A stretch of DNA of 64,000 bases from SIAQ01 sp963767835 (lineage in GTDB: Bacteria > Planctomycetota > Planctomycetia > Gemmatales > Gemmataceae), in assembly GCA_963767835.1 (NCBI GenBank), contig CAVYFY010000018.1:1-64000 (forward strand), written 5' to 3'. Position numbers and translations under genes: made by a program. The notes under the pieces are model-generated. The model searched no databases. It saw nothing but the letters and a program-made list of their open reading frames with translations, and had not been told where the DNA came from. The stretch's first letter is position 1, and each line of letters begins with the position of its first letter. Below, piece after piece: positions 1 to 8,537 of this stretch.

Positions 1-1690
1 TGGCACTTTCTCAAAACGCCTCGGTAGAGGGGGTAAGCACTGGACAGTTAAGGGGTGAACAGCTGGAATAACGCGGTAGATGAAGACTGCGTTAGCCAGG
101 AGTCACCCCATGGGCATGGTAGCCCCGCCGCAAGGGATTGCTAGTGCGTATGTCGTTTTCTTCGGCGTCTATGGCGACGTCACGCGACAATCGCTGAAAC
201 GCAATGTTTCGCGGCAGACACTCTATCGCGAAGCAGCCCAGACTTCGGCGTTGCTGCAAGGGGCCGCGCAGTGCGCACACGTCGAGCGTTTGCAGGAGCA
301 AGTGCAACAACTGCAGCAACGCGTCGTCAGTCTCGAAAGCGACTTGAGCCAGGCGGTGGTGATTGGCGACGAGTGTATGGCTCGGTTGGCGGCGGAGGCC
401 CAGGCGGAAGGTGTGAGTCTACCCACCGTGCAAGGATGGCTGCAGCGTTTACTTCCCGGTCGTGCGCCCAGCGTGGCCAAACTCGGGCGTTGGACCCACG
501 AAACGGCCGCTCACGTCAGCACGTTGTTGCCGGTGCTGGACGAATTCGCGCGAGCGCGGGCCAAGCAAGTGGCGGCCGACGAGATCTACGTGAAGGCGCC
601 GGTGCTCATGGTCGTGGAACCCGACAGCATGTGTTGGCTGGCGGGAAGCTTGACGACGCAGGCCACCGGGGAAGTGTGGGTGGGGCAGTTTGCCGCCTAT
701 CCCGCGCTGGAGCAAGTGACGCGCGACGCCGGCACCGGTTTGGGCAAAGGGGTGGCCTTGCTCAACGAGAAACGCGTGGAGAAAGAATTGACCCCGGTGG
801 CGGACCAACTGGATCACTTTCACACCGTGCGTGAAGGAAGCCGAGGCCAACGCAAAGGCGCTCTGCGTTTGCAGCAGGCGTTTACCAAAGCGGAGAAAGC
901 CCAGCAAGAACACGATCACCATCGGCAACAAGGCCAACACGTGCCCGGTGAGGGGGTGAAGGTGAGCATTCACTGGAAACAGGCCGAAGCGGTCATGGAT
1001 CAGGTGATGCGCACGGAAAAGGTCTGGCAGCAAACGCAAGAGGCCTTGCGTCTGTTCACGCCGGCCGGTGAGTTGAACAGCCGAGCGCAGGCCGAAGCGG
1101 TGCTGACCCAGACGTTGCCTGAGTTGCCCGACGCGGACTTTGCCAAAGCCAAACGTCTGCTGAGCAAGCCGCAGACACTCACGTATTTGGACGAAGTGCA
1201 ACGCAAGTTGGCGGCTTTGCCAGGATCGACCGAGGTGAAAGAAGCAGCGGTGCGTGCCGAGGGGTTGCGTCGTCATCCGGAGTTGTTGGCGGGTGAAGGT
1301 ATGTCCGCGCGACGCCTGCGCGGGGTGTTGTTGGTGTGTAGCGTAATTCTGTCGAAAGCTGGCGAGGAAGGAAGCACGATGACCAAAGCAGTGCGGCACA
1401 TTTTCCGTCATACCTGGCGTGCGAGCAGTCTGGTGGAGGGGATCAATAGTGTCTTGCGCATGCATCAGTCTCGGCATCGCAAGTTGACCCAAGGGTTGCT
1501 GGACCTGAAGCGTCTGTACTGGAACTGCCACACCTTCCGCACCGGGCGTCGCAAAGGAAAATCTCCTTACGAACGGCTCGGCTTGGTGTTGCCCGAAGGA
1601 GTGGATTGGTGGGAACTGAGCAAAATGACACCTGAACAACTACGGGACAAACTGTCCGCATTGAATGGCGCCATTTGAGAAAGTCCCCCT
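1..1690 (+). mobile_element. Insertion sequence with short terminal inverted repeats
   Basis: An 11-bp inverted repeat, actttctcaaa at 5-15 and its complement tttgagaaagt at 1674-1684, flanks a single long transposase gene. A few further bases (cgcc / ggcg) also pair inside the ends. The transposase stop codon TGA (1676-1678) lies inside the right repeat. The left end almost coincides with the window edge, so any target-site duplication cannot be checked. The element abuts a second, unrelated transposase remnant on its right. I cannot assign the IS family by eye. Confidence 0.75.
80..1678 (+). CDS. DDE-type IS transposase
   Basis: A 532-residue transposase that would cut and rejoin the ends of the surrounding element. 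Residues 32-53 look like a helix-turn-helix and 60-100 are Gln/Leu-rich coiled coil. A plausible DDE triad is D167 (in AADEIY), D245 (in LDHFHTV) and E453 (in VEGINSVLR). The C-terminal VEGINSVLRMHQSRHR region is the usual RNase-H-fold end of such enzymes. In-frame ATGs at 110 and 116 are alternative starts. The gene is intact and fills the element between its terminal repeats. Family membership is inferred from the catalytic layout only. Confidence 0.8.
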   Translation: MKTALARSHPMGMVAPPQGIASAYVVFFGVYGDVTRQSLKRNVSRQTLYREAAQTSALLQGAAQCAHVERLQEQVQQLQQRVVSLESDLSQAVVIGDECMARLAAEAQAEGVSLPTVQGWLQRLLPGRAPSVAKLGRWTHETAAHVSTLLPVLDEFARARAKQVAADEIYVKAPVLMVVEPDSMCWLAGSLTTQATGEVWVGQFAAYPALEQVTRDAGTGLGKGVALLNEKRVEKELTPVADQLDHFHTVREGSRGQRKGALRLQQAFTKAEKAQQEHDHHRQQGQHVPGEGVKVSIHWKQAEAVMDQVMRTEKVWQQTQEALRLFTPAGELNSRAQAEAVLTQTLPELPDADFAKAKRLLSKPQTLTYLDEVQRKLAALPGSTEVKEAAVRAEGLRRHPELLAGEGMSARRLRGVLLVCSVILSKAGEEGSTMTKAVRHIFRHTWRASSLVEGINSVLRMHQSRHRKLTQGLLDLKRLYWNCHTFRTGRRKGKSPYERLGLVLPEGVDWWELSKMTPEQLRDKLSALNGAI

Positions 1691-1693
1691 GAA

Positions 1694-2500
1694 TTGCTTC
1701 CGCCTTGCTTGCTCAACGGCTACGCTTTTCATGGCTTCGGTCGGCCATCGAAAAAACTCGACGGCATACAGTTGCGAAAAATCAGGCCCAAAGGCGGCAG
1801 CGAAGCGTTTCACCTGAGGCCCTGCTTCGTCATGAGCTACATGACCGCGACCACCGACGCAATCGAATTTCCGCTGCTGTTGGCGTCCTTCGGAGTCCCC
1901 TGCTGGGTGTTGACGCAAGGCTTTGGCCATAGCGACATGTACTGGCAGCGATTGGTGGAACGTTTGGGCCGAAACAATCTCGTCGGCACTACGGTGCGCG
2001 ATCCTGAGCGCTTACCCGAACACCTCGCTGCCGACGAACACCATGTCGATTGGAACGGTGCGAAAGGCTATGTGGCGACCACGGTGGCGGAAGGTTGCAT
2101 CCTCGGCGTCGGCCTGACGAAGGCCGCGGACGACGAGCATCTCACCGCCGCCTATGGTGAGTTCGCGGCGGAGGCACGCAACCTGGATCCTGACTACGCG
2201 CCCAAGACCGTCAACACCGATGGCTGGGCGGCCACGCAGAACGCGTTCCAGGCCGGGTTTTCAAACATCGTGGTGATTCTCTGTTTTCTGCATGGCTTCC
2301 TGAAGATACGCGATCGCAGCCGCAAGAACCATGAATTGCATCGCAACGTGTGGGAGGTCTATTGGGCCAAGACGTCCGAGGAATTTCGTAGCCGCATGGA
2401 GACGTTTCGCACTGCGCCCGTGGGCATTAATGCCGCAAAAATCAGCGTCCAACCTCGACAATCACCCAAATTCGCTTGTGGGGAAGCCAGTTGCACTTAG
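1694..2500 (+). pseudogene. Truncated DDE transposase remnant
   Basis: The reading frame contains a partial transposase core: ADEHHVDWNGAKGY carries a likely first catalytic Asp and VNTDGWAATQNAF the second, followed by a conserved CFLHGFLKIRDRSRK stretch. The third acidic residue is missing. After about 2430 the sequence turns into unrelated residues and a stop, so the C-terminal third has been lost. The N-terminus starts only a few bases right of the neighbouring insertion sequence, which may have cut it. It is not related to the 80-1678 transposase. It is a decayed element, unlikely to be functional. Confidence 0.7.
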
Positions 2501-2522
2501 TCGAATACGACGATAGGGTCCG

Positions 2523-3205
2523 TCACGGTTGCTCGCTCTTCCCCATCACCCATTGCACCGCATGCTGGATCAACTCCATGGCGTTGGTCAGTCCGAGCTT
2601 CTCCTTGATGCGAGCGCGATAGGTTTCCACCGTCTTGTGGCTGACGTGCATGCGGGCGGCGATCTGCTGCGTGGTCTTGCCCTGCCCCAAGAGATCGAAG
2701 GCTTCCAGTTCGCGATCGGTAAGTTTTTCCACCCACGAGGCACTTTCTTGCGCCGGATGACCGATGACGCGCCCCAGGAGCTTTTCCGACATCTCCGCAC
2801 TGAGGTAGGTTTTGCCGGCAACGACAGTAAGAATTGCCTCCATGATCTGGCTGGCACTTCTGCCTTTGTTGACGTAGCCGCGGGCGCCGGCGCACGCGCC
2901 CGTTCCGCGTAAAGGTTCTCGGGGTACATCGACCAAACGAGGATCACGAGGGATGAATCCTTGGCCTTGAGCCGCTTGACCAGATCGATGCCGTTGCCGC
3001 TCTTGAGCGAAATATCCACAATCACCAAATCAGGCTTCGCATCAGCGATGCGTGCCACCGCATCGACGACATCTTCAGCCTCGCCGCACAACTCCAGCGT
3101 AGGCTCGTTGGCAAGCTGAGCCGCCAGTCCCTCGCGAATCATCGGATGGTCATCGACGACAAAGACTCTGCTGGTTGCAGCAGCTTTCTTGAGTGTTGCC
3201 GGCAC
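2523..3205 (-). CDS. NarL/LuxR-type response regulator, frameshifted
   Basis: A two-component response regulator: a receiver domain followed by a LuxR-type DNA-binding domain. Counting from the GTG at 3205, the acidic pair is D18/D19 (VFVVDDHP) and the phosphoacceptor is D64 (VIVDIS). The output domain has LTDRELEAFDLLGQG and VSHKTVETYRARIKEKLG. The GTG start is chosen because GGAGG lies 6 nt upstream (3212-3216). The receiver and output domains are in different frames. The break lies near 2884-2902 in a GCGCC-rich run, where ENLYAERA should continue into GARGYVNKG. Either one base is missing or two are extra. No histidine kinase lies beside it. Confidence 0.8.
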
Positions 3206-3411
3206 GTTGAACCTCCATTGATGACATCGAGCACGCGAACCCCTCGTTTTTGATGGATTAGCGGCAAAGGCAACGATGCAAAGATACAGCGCTGGAATAA
3301 CCGCAACTCCACGCAATACCCTTAACTATACTATCTTTAATCGCCTCTGAGAAGCCGGAAATGATTATTGGTTCCTGAGCCAGCGCCCAGGCCGTGCGAA
3401 AGGCTGCCAAC

Positions 3412-4476
3412 GTGAAATGCGATACGCTCGTTCTAGGCGCATCCTACGGCTCCTTGTTCAGCACGAAATTGCTGCTGGCCGGCCACCGCGTTTCGCTGGT
3501 CTGCACCGCGGCCACCGCCGAATTGATCCGACGCGAAGGGACGGTGGTGCGTTTTCCGATCAAGGGCCGCGATTCGCTGCTCGACATCGCATCGAAAGAT
3601 CTGCCGGGCAAACTGTCCGCAGCCACGCCGGACGCGGTTGACCCGGCTCAGTTCGATCTGGTCGTGCTCGCCATGCAGGAAGCGCAGTACGGCTCACCAG
3701 GCATGCGCGAGTTGATGCCGAAAATCGCCCATGCGTGTGTGCCGTCCCTGGCGATCATGAACATGCCCCCGTTGCCATACCTCAAGCGAATTCCTGGGCT
3801 GGTGACGGACCCGCTCGAACCGTGTTGCACCGACCCGCGCATCTGGGACGGCTTCGATCCCGGCCTGATGACGTTGGCGAGTCCCGATCCGCAAGCATTT
3901 CGCCCGCTCGATCAGCCCAAGAATGTGCTCCAGGTGGGTTTGCCGACCAACTTCAAGGCGGCAAGATTCGCAGCCGAGGCGCCGACTGCTCTTCTGCGTC
4001 AAATCGAAGCCGACGTCGAGGCCGCCCGGTATGATGGCATCGAAATCCCGGTGAAGCTCAGGGTGCTCGAATCCGTCTTCGTGCCGCTCGCCAAATGGCC
4101 AATGCTGATCGCCGGCAACTACCGCTGCATCCGGCGCGACGACATGACCTCCATTAAAGAGGCGGTGCATACGGATCTGGACAGATCGCGCGAGATCTAC
4201 GATTGGGTTTCGGCACTCTGCAAACGGCTCGGCGCCACGGACGCCGACTTGGTTCCTTTTGCCAAATACGCCAAGGCGGCTGAAGGTCTCGCCAACTCGT
4301 CTTCCGCGGCCCGGGCGCTCTTTGGCGGCGCCGAGCACATCGAGCGGGTGGACTGCTTAATCCGGCGGATCGGCCGCCAACACGGGTTGCAGTCCGATGC
4401 ATTGGACGAGATTGTTGTGCTGGTGGATGAGCGGCTGGCGCGGAACCGGGACGGTGAAGCAGCGACGCAGCAGTAA
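3412..4476 (+). CDS. Ketopantoate reductase-like (ApbA/PanE fold) oxidoreductase
   Basis: The N-terminus (CDTLVLGASYGSLFSTKLLLAGHRVSL) is a Rossmann dinucleotide site of the kind found in 2-dehydropantoate 2-reductases, with a Gly-x-Ser-x-Gly-Ser loop in place of the classical GxGxxG. The length of about 354 residues is close to, but longer than, typical PanE. The remainder is helical and poorly conserved. I start at the GTG at 3412, directly before the beta strand; an in-frame GTG at 3394 would add six residues. The specific substrate is unknown, and assignment to pantothenate synthesis would be an over-reading. It is divergent from the response regulator and convergent with the DUF5615 gene. 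Confidence 0.55.
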   Translation: MKCDTLVLGASYGSLFSTKLLLAGHRVSLVCTAATAELIRREGTVVRFPIKGRDSLLDIASKDLPGKLSAATPDAVDPAQFDLVVLAMQEAQYGSPGMRELMPKIAHACVPSLAIMNMPPLPYLKRIPGLVTDPLEPCCTDPRIWDGFDPGLMTLASPDPQAFRPLDQPKNVLQVGLPTNFKAARFAAEAPTALLRQIEADVEAARYDGIEIPVKLRVLESVFVPLAKWPMLIAGNYRCIRRDDMTSIKEAVHTDLDRSREIYDWVSALCKRLGATDADLVPFAKYAKAAEGLANSSSAARALFGGAEHIERVDCLIRRIGRQHGLQSDALDEIVVLVDERLARNRDGEAATQQ

Positions 4477-4501
4477 GTGATCGCGCATCCTTTACGCGGC
4501 T

Positions 4502-4840
4502 TCAAGGAGGACGGGTGATCCGGATCAATTGGCCAGTCAGAGCGCCGGTTTGCACGATGGCGTCATGAATCCGCTGGGCCAGGGACTCCGTATCCGCATC
4601 GCGGGTGTACGTGATGATACCGGCGTGGCCCGGACTTGTTTGGTGGAGTTTGTGAAAGTGCCGCCGGTTGTTGGTCAACACCGCTCTTCCGAGGCTGGTG
4701 GCGTAAACGAGTTGATCCGCATCAGAAATCTTCTGGTTAGCCCGGCCCGCTTCATGGGCGGTGAGCACATCATGGCCCAGAACGCGCAGAGCGTCCGTCA
4801 ACCCGCGGTGCACGTTCTCGTCGGCGAAGAGGGCGGCCAT
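4502..4840 (-). CDS. DUF5615 PIN-like protein, probable toxin
   Basis: A 112-residue protein beginning MAALFADENVHRGLTDALR and carrying DADQLVYATSLGRAVLTNN. This is the acidic PIN-like pattern (FADEN, D in SDADQ, LTNN) of DUF5615 proteins, which are predicted RNases. It starts 5 nt after the stop of the DUF433 gene, so the two are co-transcribed as antitoxin then toxin. Function as a toxin is known for some VapC-like relatives but is inferred here from motif and pairing. Confidence 0.8.
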   Translation of the reverse strand: MAALFADENVHRGLTDALRVLGHDVLTAHEAGRANQKISDADQLVYATSLGRAVLTNNRRHFHKLHQTSPGHAGIITYTRDADTESLAQRIHDAIVQTGALTGQLIRITRPP

Positions 4841-4845
4841 ACGTG

Positions 4846-5106
4846 TCAGACTTCCTCATTGTCCCGAATGGCCTGATCAATCTCCTCGCGATGCTTTTCA
4901 TAGTAATCCAACGTAGCGTCCAGCTCGGCCTGCGTGAGCTGCGGCTCATAATCGTTGCGGAGCTGTTCATCGCTCAGGCCAAGTTGTTTGGCCTGGACGA
5001 GCATCCATACGGCAATACGGCGATCACCGACGCACGCGTCTCCCCCCAAAACTCCTGGGGTTTTCCGAATGGCGTCAATCGTCGAATGGTCCGGAAGGTT
5101 GCTCAT
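4846..5106 (-). CDS. DUF433 protein, probable antitoxin
   Basis: An 86-residue protein with the DUF433 core: TPGVLGGDACVGDRRIAVWM, then a short helical segment LGLSDEQLRNDYEPQLTQAELDATLDYY. DUF433 proteins have a winged-helix-like fold and are regularly found directly upstream of DUF5615 genes. The neighbouring gene at 4502-4840 fits exactly. The likely role is to bind and neutralise the PIN-like partner and to regulate the shared promoter. Both roles are inferred from the pairing. Confidence 0.8.
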   Translation of the reverse strand: MSNLPDHSTIDAIRKTPGVLGGDACVGDRRIAVWMLVQAKQLGLSDEQLRNDYEPQLTQAELDATLDYYEKHREEIDQAIRDNEEV

Positions 5107-5192
5107 GACAAAACTCCTTCGTCCGCTATTCTACCAAATAATGGATGCCGACTAACCAGAAAATCTAACAAGAAGCGAAAGGGGGCCTCGCC

Positions 5193-5615
5193 TTGCGTAC
5201 GACCTATTGGTTTTTCAACACAGATGAGACCGAATCAGAAGGAGAAGGCGCATACCACGAGATGATTAACAAGTCGTGCGTCGCCGCTTGGGGCGATTGC
5301 AGGACTCAGGGAGGCGCTGGAGATGCTCCGAAGGCCGGCGGAGGCGGATGTGGTTTTTCTATACTGCGCTGCGGCGGAATAATTGCATGCGGAGAATTTA
5401 CGGAAGAGCAGCCCTTCGCTGCCGATACAATCTTTACGGGGGACCGAGAATTTCACAGGAAATTAGCACATTTGAAGGTCCTTCCTGACCCGCTGACGTT
5501 TGCCGATGTTCTCGATGGGACTGCATATCAACTCCCGGTCCGCCACATTCTCTGCAAAATCAGAAATGAATCTGCTGTTAGGTTTATCCTTAGCCACTTC
5601 GACCAGGGCCAATGA
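5193..5615 (+). CDS. EVE/PUA-like domain hypothetical protein
   Basis: A 140-residue protein from a TTG start at 5193, with a purine-rich GAAAGGGGG upstream. It opens TYWFFNTDETESEGEGAYH and later has GIIACGEFTEEQPFAADTIF and PVRHILCKIRNESAVRFIL, a layout like EVE/PUA-fold domains that bind modified bases. The middle (about 5310-5375) reads as Gly-rich nonsense. In the +1 frame the same DNA encodes EMLRRPAEADVVFLYCAA, which fits the fold better, so two compensating indels are likely. The stop TGA overlaps the next start as ATGA, suggesting coupling to the ligase gene. The function is not known. Confidence 0.5.
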   Translation: MRTTYWFFNTDETESEGEGAYHEMINKSCVAAWGDCRTQGGAGDAPKAGGGGCGFSILRCGGIIACGEFTEEQPFAADTIFTGDREFHRKLAHLKVLPDPLTFADVLDGTAYQLPVRHILCKIRNESAVRFILSHFDQGQ

Positions 5616-7138
5616 TTATGAATTCGACCTTGATGCACCTCTGGTCGCCGGCATTCGCATCCCGCCTAGCGGTAATCATTCCCGACGGCCCCGAACCTAC
5701 CTACGCTCAATTGCAAACGCAAATCGAAGCGGCGTCATCGGCGCTGCGCGAAGGCGGCGTTCAGGCCGGGGACGCGGTCGGCATTGTGCTGCCAAATAAC
5801 CTGGAGTTTCTCGTCGCGTTCCTGGCCACGACATGGGCACGCGGGATCGCGGCTCCGCTCAATCCGGGCTACAAGGTCGAGGAATTTCGCTTCTACCTGG
5901 AAGACGCCGGCGCCAAGGCCGTCATTGTTGGGCCGGGCGATCATCCCGCCCGCGAAGCCGCCCGGCAGTTGGGGATTCCGATCTGGGAGGTGAAGGGCGA
6001 GGGGCGAGGGGGGAGGGGCGAGACGGAAATCAAAATACATCGGACGGATGGCTTCTCTTCCTCTTCCCTCGCCCTTCGTCCCTCGCCCCTCGCCACGGAC
6101 GTGGCTCTCTTCCTGCACACCAGCGGCACCACGAGCCGCCCGAAAGGGGTGCCGCTCACGCATGGCAACTTGATGGCGTCGATCGCCAACATCGCGGCCA
6201 CCTACCAGCTCACGCCGCGCGACCGCAGCCTGATCGTGATGCCGCTCTTTCATGTGCATGGCCTGATCGGGGCGACGCTGTCCACGCTGCACACCGGGGG
6301 CGCCGTCGTGATTCCCGCGAAGTTCTCCGCCGGTTCGTTTTGGCAGATCGCGGCCAAATATGATGTGACCTGGTACTCCGCGGTGCCGACGATCCATCAG
6401 ATTTTGCTGGGCCGAGCTGAGCAGGACAACGCCCCGCGCGGCGGCTTGCGCTTCATCCGCTCATGCAGCGCGGCCCTGGCGCCGGCGGTGTTTCATCAAC
6501 TGGAAGAGCGCTTTGGCGCTCCGGTGCTGGAAGCGTATGGCATGACGGAGGCGGCGCACCAGATGGCGTCGAACCCGTTGCCGCCGGGGCCGCGCATGGC
6601 GGGCAGCGTGGGGCAGGGGACTGGCGTCGGCATCGCCATCCTCGACGAGCAGGGCCGGATTCTGCCGGCCGGCACCCAGGGGGAGGTGTGCATCCGCGGC
6701 GCCAATGTCATGCACGGCTACCTCAACAATGCCGAGGCGAATGCAGCATCGTTTTGCAACGGCTATTTCCGCACCGGCGATCAAGGCATCCTCGACGGGA
6801 ATGGCTATCTGATGCTGACGGGCCGACTCAAGGAACTCATCAATCGCGGCGGCGAAAAGATCTCGCCGCTGGAGGTGGACGCCGTCTTGCTGGAACATCC
6901 CGCGGTGAAGGAGGCAGTGACGTTCGCGGCCCCGGATGCCAAATACGGCGAGGAAGTCCACGCGGCGGTCGTTCTGAAGGAGTCGGCGACCGTCGACGAA
7001 ATCCAGGCATTTTGCTCAAGGCGGCTGGCGGATTTCAAGGTGCCCAAGGTGATTCACGTGACCAAGGAGGTGCCGAGGACGGCGACGGGGAAGATTCAAC
7101 GTCGGCACGTCGCGGCGTGGCTTTTGAAGGAGAAATGA
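5612..7138 (+). CDS. Oxalate-CoA ligase-like acyl-CoA synthetase (AMP-forming)
   Basis: An adenylate-forming enzyme of about 508 residues. Motifs in order: VALFLHTSGTTSRPKGVPLT (P-loop), MPLFHVHGLIGA, RFIRSCSAALAPAVFH, EAYGMTEAAHQM, YFRTGDQG, LKELINRGGEKISP and the C-terminal TATGKIQRR with the catalytic Lys. The central region closely matches my memory of yeast Pcs60 and plant AAE3, the oxalyl-CoA synthetases. It would convert oxalate, ATP and CoA to oxalyl-CoA in the cytoplasm. The neighbouring oxalate/formate-type carrier and formate dehydrogenase support this. A 99-bp palindrome (5996-6094) is inserted in frame just before the P-loop. The TGA stop lies inside another palindrome. ATG 5618 is an alternative start. 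Confidence 0.75.
   Translation: MIMNSTLMHLWSPAFASRLAVIIPDGPEPTYAQLQTQIEAASSALREGGVQAGDAVGIVLPNNLEFLVAFLATTWARGIAAPLNPGYKVEEFRFYLEDAGAKAVIVGPGDHPAREAARQLGIPIWEVKGEGRGGRGETEIKIHRTDGFSSSSLALRPSPLATDVALFLHTSGTTSRPKGVPLTHGNLMASIANIAATYQLTPRDRSLIVMPLFHVHGLIGATLSTLHTGGAVVIPAKFSAGSFWQIAAKYDVTWYSAVPTIHQILLGRAEQDNAPRGGLRFIRSCSAALAPAVFHQLEERFGAPVLEAYGMTEAAHQMASNPLPPGPRMAGSVGQGTGVGIAILDEQGRILPAGTQGEVCIRGANVMHGYLNNAEANAASFCNGYFRTGDQGILDGNGYLMLTGRLKELINRGGEKISPLEVDAVLLEHPAVKEAVTFAAPDAKYGEEVHAAVVLKESATVDEIQAFCSRRLADFKVPKVIHVTKEVPRTATGKIQRRHVAAWLLKEK
5996..6094. repeat. In-frame inverted repeat inside the acyl-CoA ligase gene
   Basis: The arms ggcgaggggcgaggg (5996-6010) and ccctcgcccctcgcc (6080-6094) are perfect 15-bp inverted repeats flanking further GAGGGGCGAG-like sequence. 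The 99-bp span is exactly 33 codons. It encodes a low-complexity stretch (GEGRGGRGETEIKIH...SLALRPSPLA) with no counterpart in the ligase family, so it looks like a palindromic repeat unit that landed in frame. Confidence 0.75.
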
Positions 7139-7221
7139 ACCACAGAGACACCGAGGCACGGAGAAGACACACGTCGTGTTTTCGTCTTCCCTTCACTATG
7201 TCTCGGTGTCTCTGTGGTTCA
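7136..7221. repeat. 20-bp-arm palindrome between convergent genes, containing both stop codons
   Basis: The arms tgaaccacagagacaccgag (7136-7155) and its exact complement (7202-7221) frame 46 bp. The first TGA is the stop of the ligase gene on the plus strand. The mirror TGA (7219-7221) is the stop of the MFS gene on the minus strand. The hairpin probably acts as a bidirectional terminator. The arm sequence resembles a dispersed repeat seen in many bacteria. Confidence 0.85.
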
Positions 7222-8487
7222 ATCGTCTCTTGCCAACCGCCTTCGCAATGGCCGCAGCACCAGCAGCGCCAGCAGGGCCGCAATGGTGTCGGCGGCGATC
7301 ATGACGGCGAAGACGGGAGTCCAGTCACCCACGCGCACCAAAAGGGCGACCAGCAACGACGCGGCCCCCTTGGCGGTGTAAAGCAAGCCATAATTGGTCG
7401 TCGCGTACTTGCGGCCAAACATGTCGCCGCTGACGGCCGGGAACAGGCTGAAGATCGCCCCCCAGCCGAAGAACGCCACGCCGGACATGAGCACAAACAG
7501 GATCGGATCGTGGGCGTACTGGATGAGCAGGAACAGGGCGATGCCTTCGAGGGCGAAGGCCAGGAAAATGGCGATCTCGCGACCGATCTGGTCGGAAAGC
7601 CAACCGAACACGGGGCGCGTCAGGCCGCCGATAACGCGATCCAGTTCCACGGCCAACGGCAGCGCGGCGGAGCTTATCCACACGAAGGTGATGCTCAGCT
7701 CGGGAATGGAGAAACTCAGCCACGGCAGGGGGACGGGCCGCTCGGCTACGTGGAATTCTTGGGCCAGCGGATCGATATGGCCGATCATCAGCATGCCGGG
7801 AATCGCGCCCATCATCATCATGAAATAGAGAAGCCAAAAGCCAGGGGAGCGCAGCATTTGGCCGGGCGTGAATTCGCGGACCGATTGCAAGACCTTGGAC
7901 TGGGCGGGCGCCGGTGCTTCGCCGGGCCTCGGAAAGCGCATGATCAGCGCGGCGAAAATGATTACCAGAGCCTGGCCGAGGCCGAACCACAAGAACGCCT
8001 GCTCGTAGCCGTGCTGGTCGATGGTCCAGCGGACGGGCCGCACGGTGGCCGCAGCGCCGGCGCCGAAGGCTGCGGCCGTAAGTCCCGCCGCCAGGCCGCG
8101 CCGGTCCGGGAACCACTTCAAGGCGCTGCCCATGCTGATGCTGTAGACAATCCCCGAGCCGCAGCCCGCCAACCCCTGGGCCGCATAGAGGATGGGCAGC
8201 GAGAACGCGACCGCACTGATCGCCCAGCCCAGGCCTGCGAGCACGCCGCCGCCGACCAGCAGTTTTCTTGGGCCGAAGCGCTCCGCCAAGTACCCTTCCA
8301 ACGGCACCAGCCAGGTTTGCGCCTGCACGAAAAAAAGGTAAAAGGCATACTGGATCTCGACTTCGTCCCAGCCATGCCGCTGGTGGATGTGCCGAACGAA
8401 AAACGTCCAGGAATACTGAAAATTGGCGACGGCGACCATGCCCGCGATCCCGGCCACGAGCTGCACCCAGCGGTTGGAGAAGTTCAT
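7219..8487 (-). CDS. MFS transporter, oxalate/formate antiporter family
   Basis: A 422-residue polytopic membrane protein with about 12 hydrophobic segments. Residues around VQAQTWLVPLEGYLAERFG and GLAGCGSGIVYSISMGSALK follow the OFA (OxlT-like) subgroup of the major facilitator superfamily. A charged loop, FGWLSDQIGREIA, is the second-half counterpart of the MFS A-motif. It starts at ATG 8487, 50 bp after the formate dehydrogenase stop, so the two are probably one operon. Likely exchange of oxalate for formate is inferred from the subfamily and its two neighbours. Substrate choice in this subgroup is broad, so another organic acid is possible. Confidence 0.7.
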   Translation of the reverse strand: MNFSNRWVQLVAGIAGMVAVANFQYSWTFFVRHIHQRHGWDEVEIQYAFYLFFVQAQTWLVPLEGYLAERFGPRKLLVGGGVLAGLGWAISAVAFSLPILYAAQGLAGCGSGIVYSISMGSALKWFPDRRGLAAGLTAAAFGAGAAATVRPVRWTIDQHGYEQAFLWFGLGQALVIIFAALIMRFPRPGEAPAPAQSKVLQSVREFTPGQMLRSPGFWLLYFMMMMGAIPGMLMIGHIDPLAQEFHVAERPVPLPWLSFSIPELSITFVWISSAALPLAVELDRVIGGLTRPVFGWLSDQIGREIAIFLAFALEGIALFLLIQYAHDPILFVLMSGVAFFGWGAIFSLFPAVSGDMFGRKYATTNYGLLYTAKGAASLLVALLVRVGDWTPVFAVMIAADTIAALLALLVLRPLRRRLARDD

Positions 8488-8537
8488 GCGAATCCCGGTA
8501 GCGTGGTTGGCTCACCCCGTTTTACGCCCGATCGACA

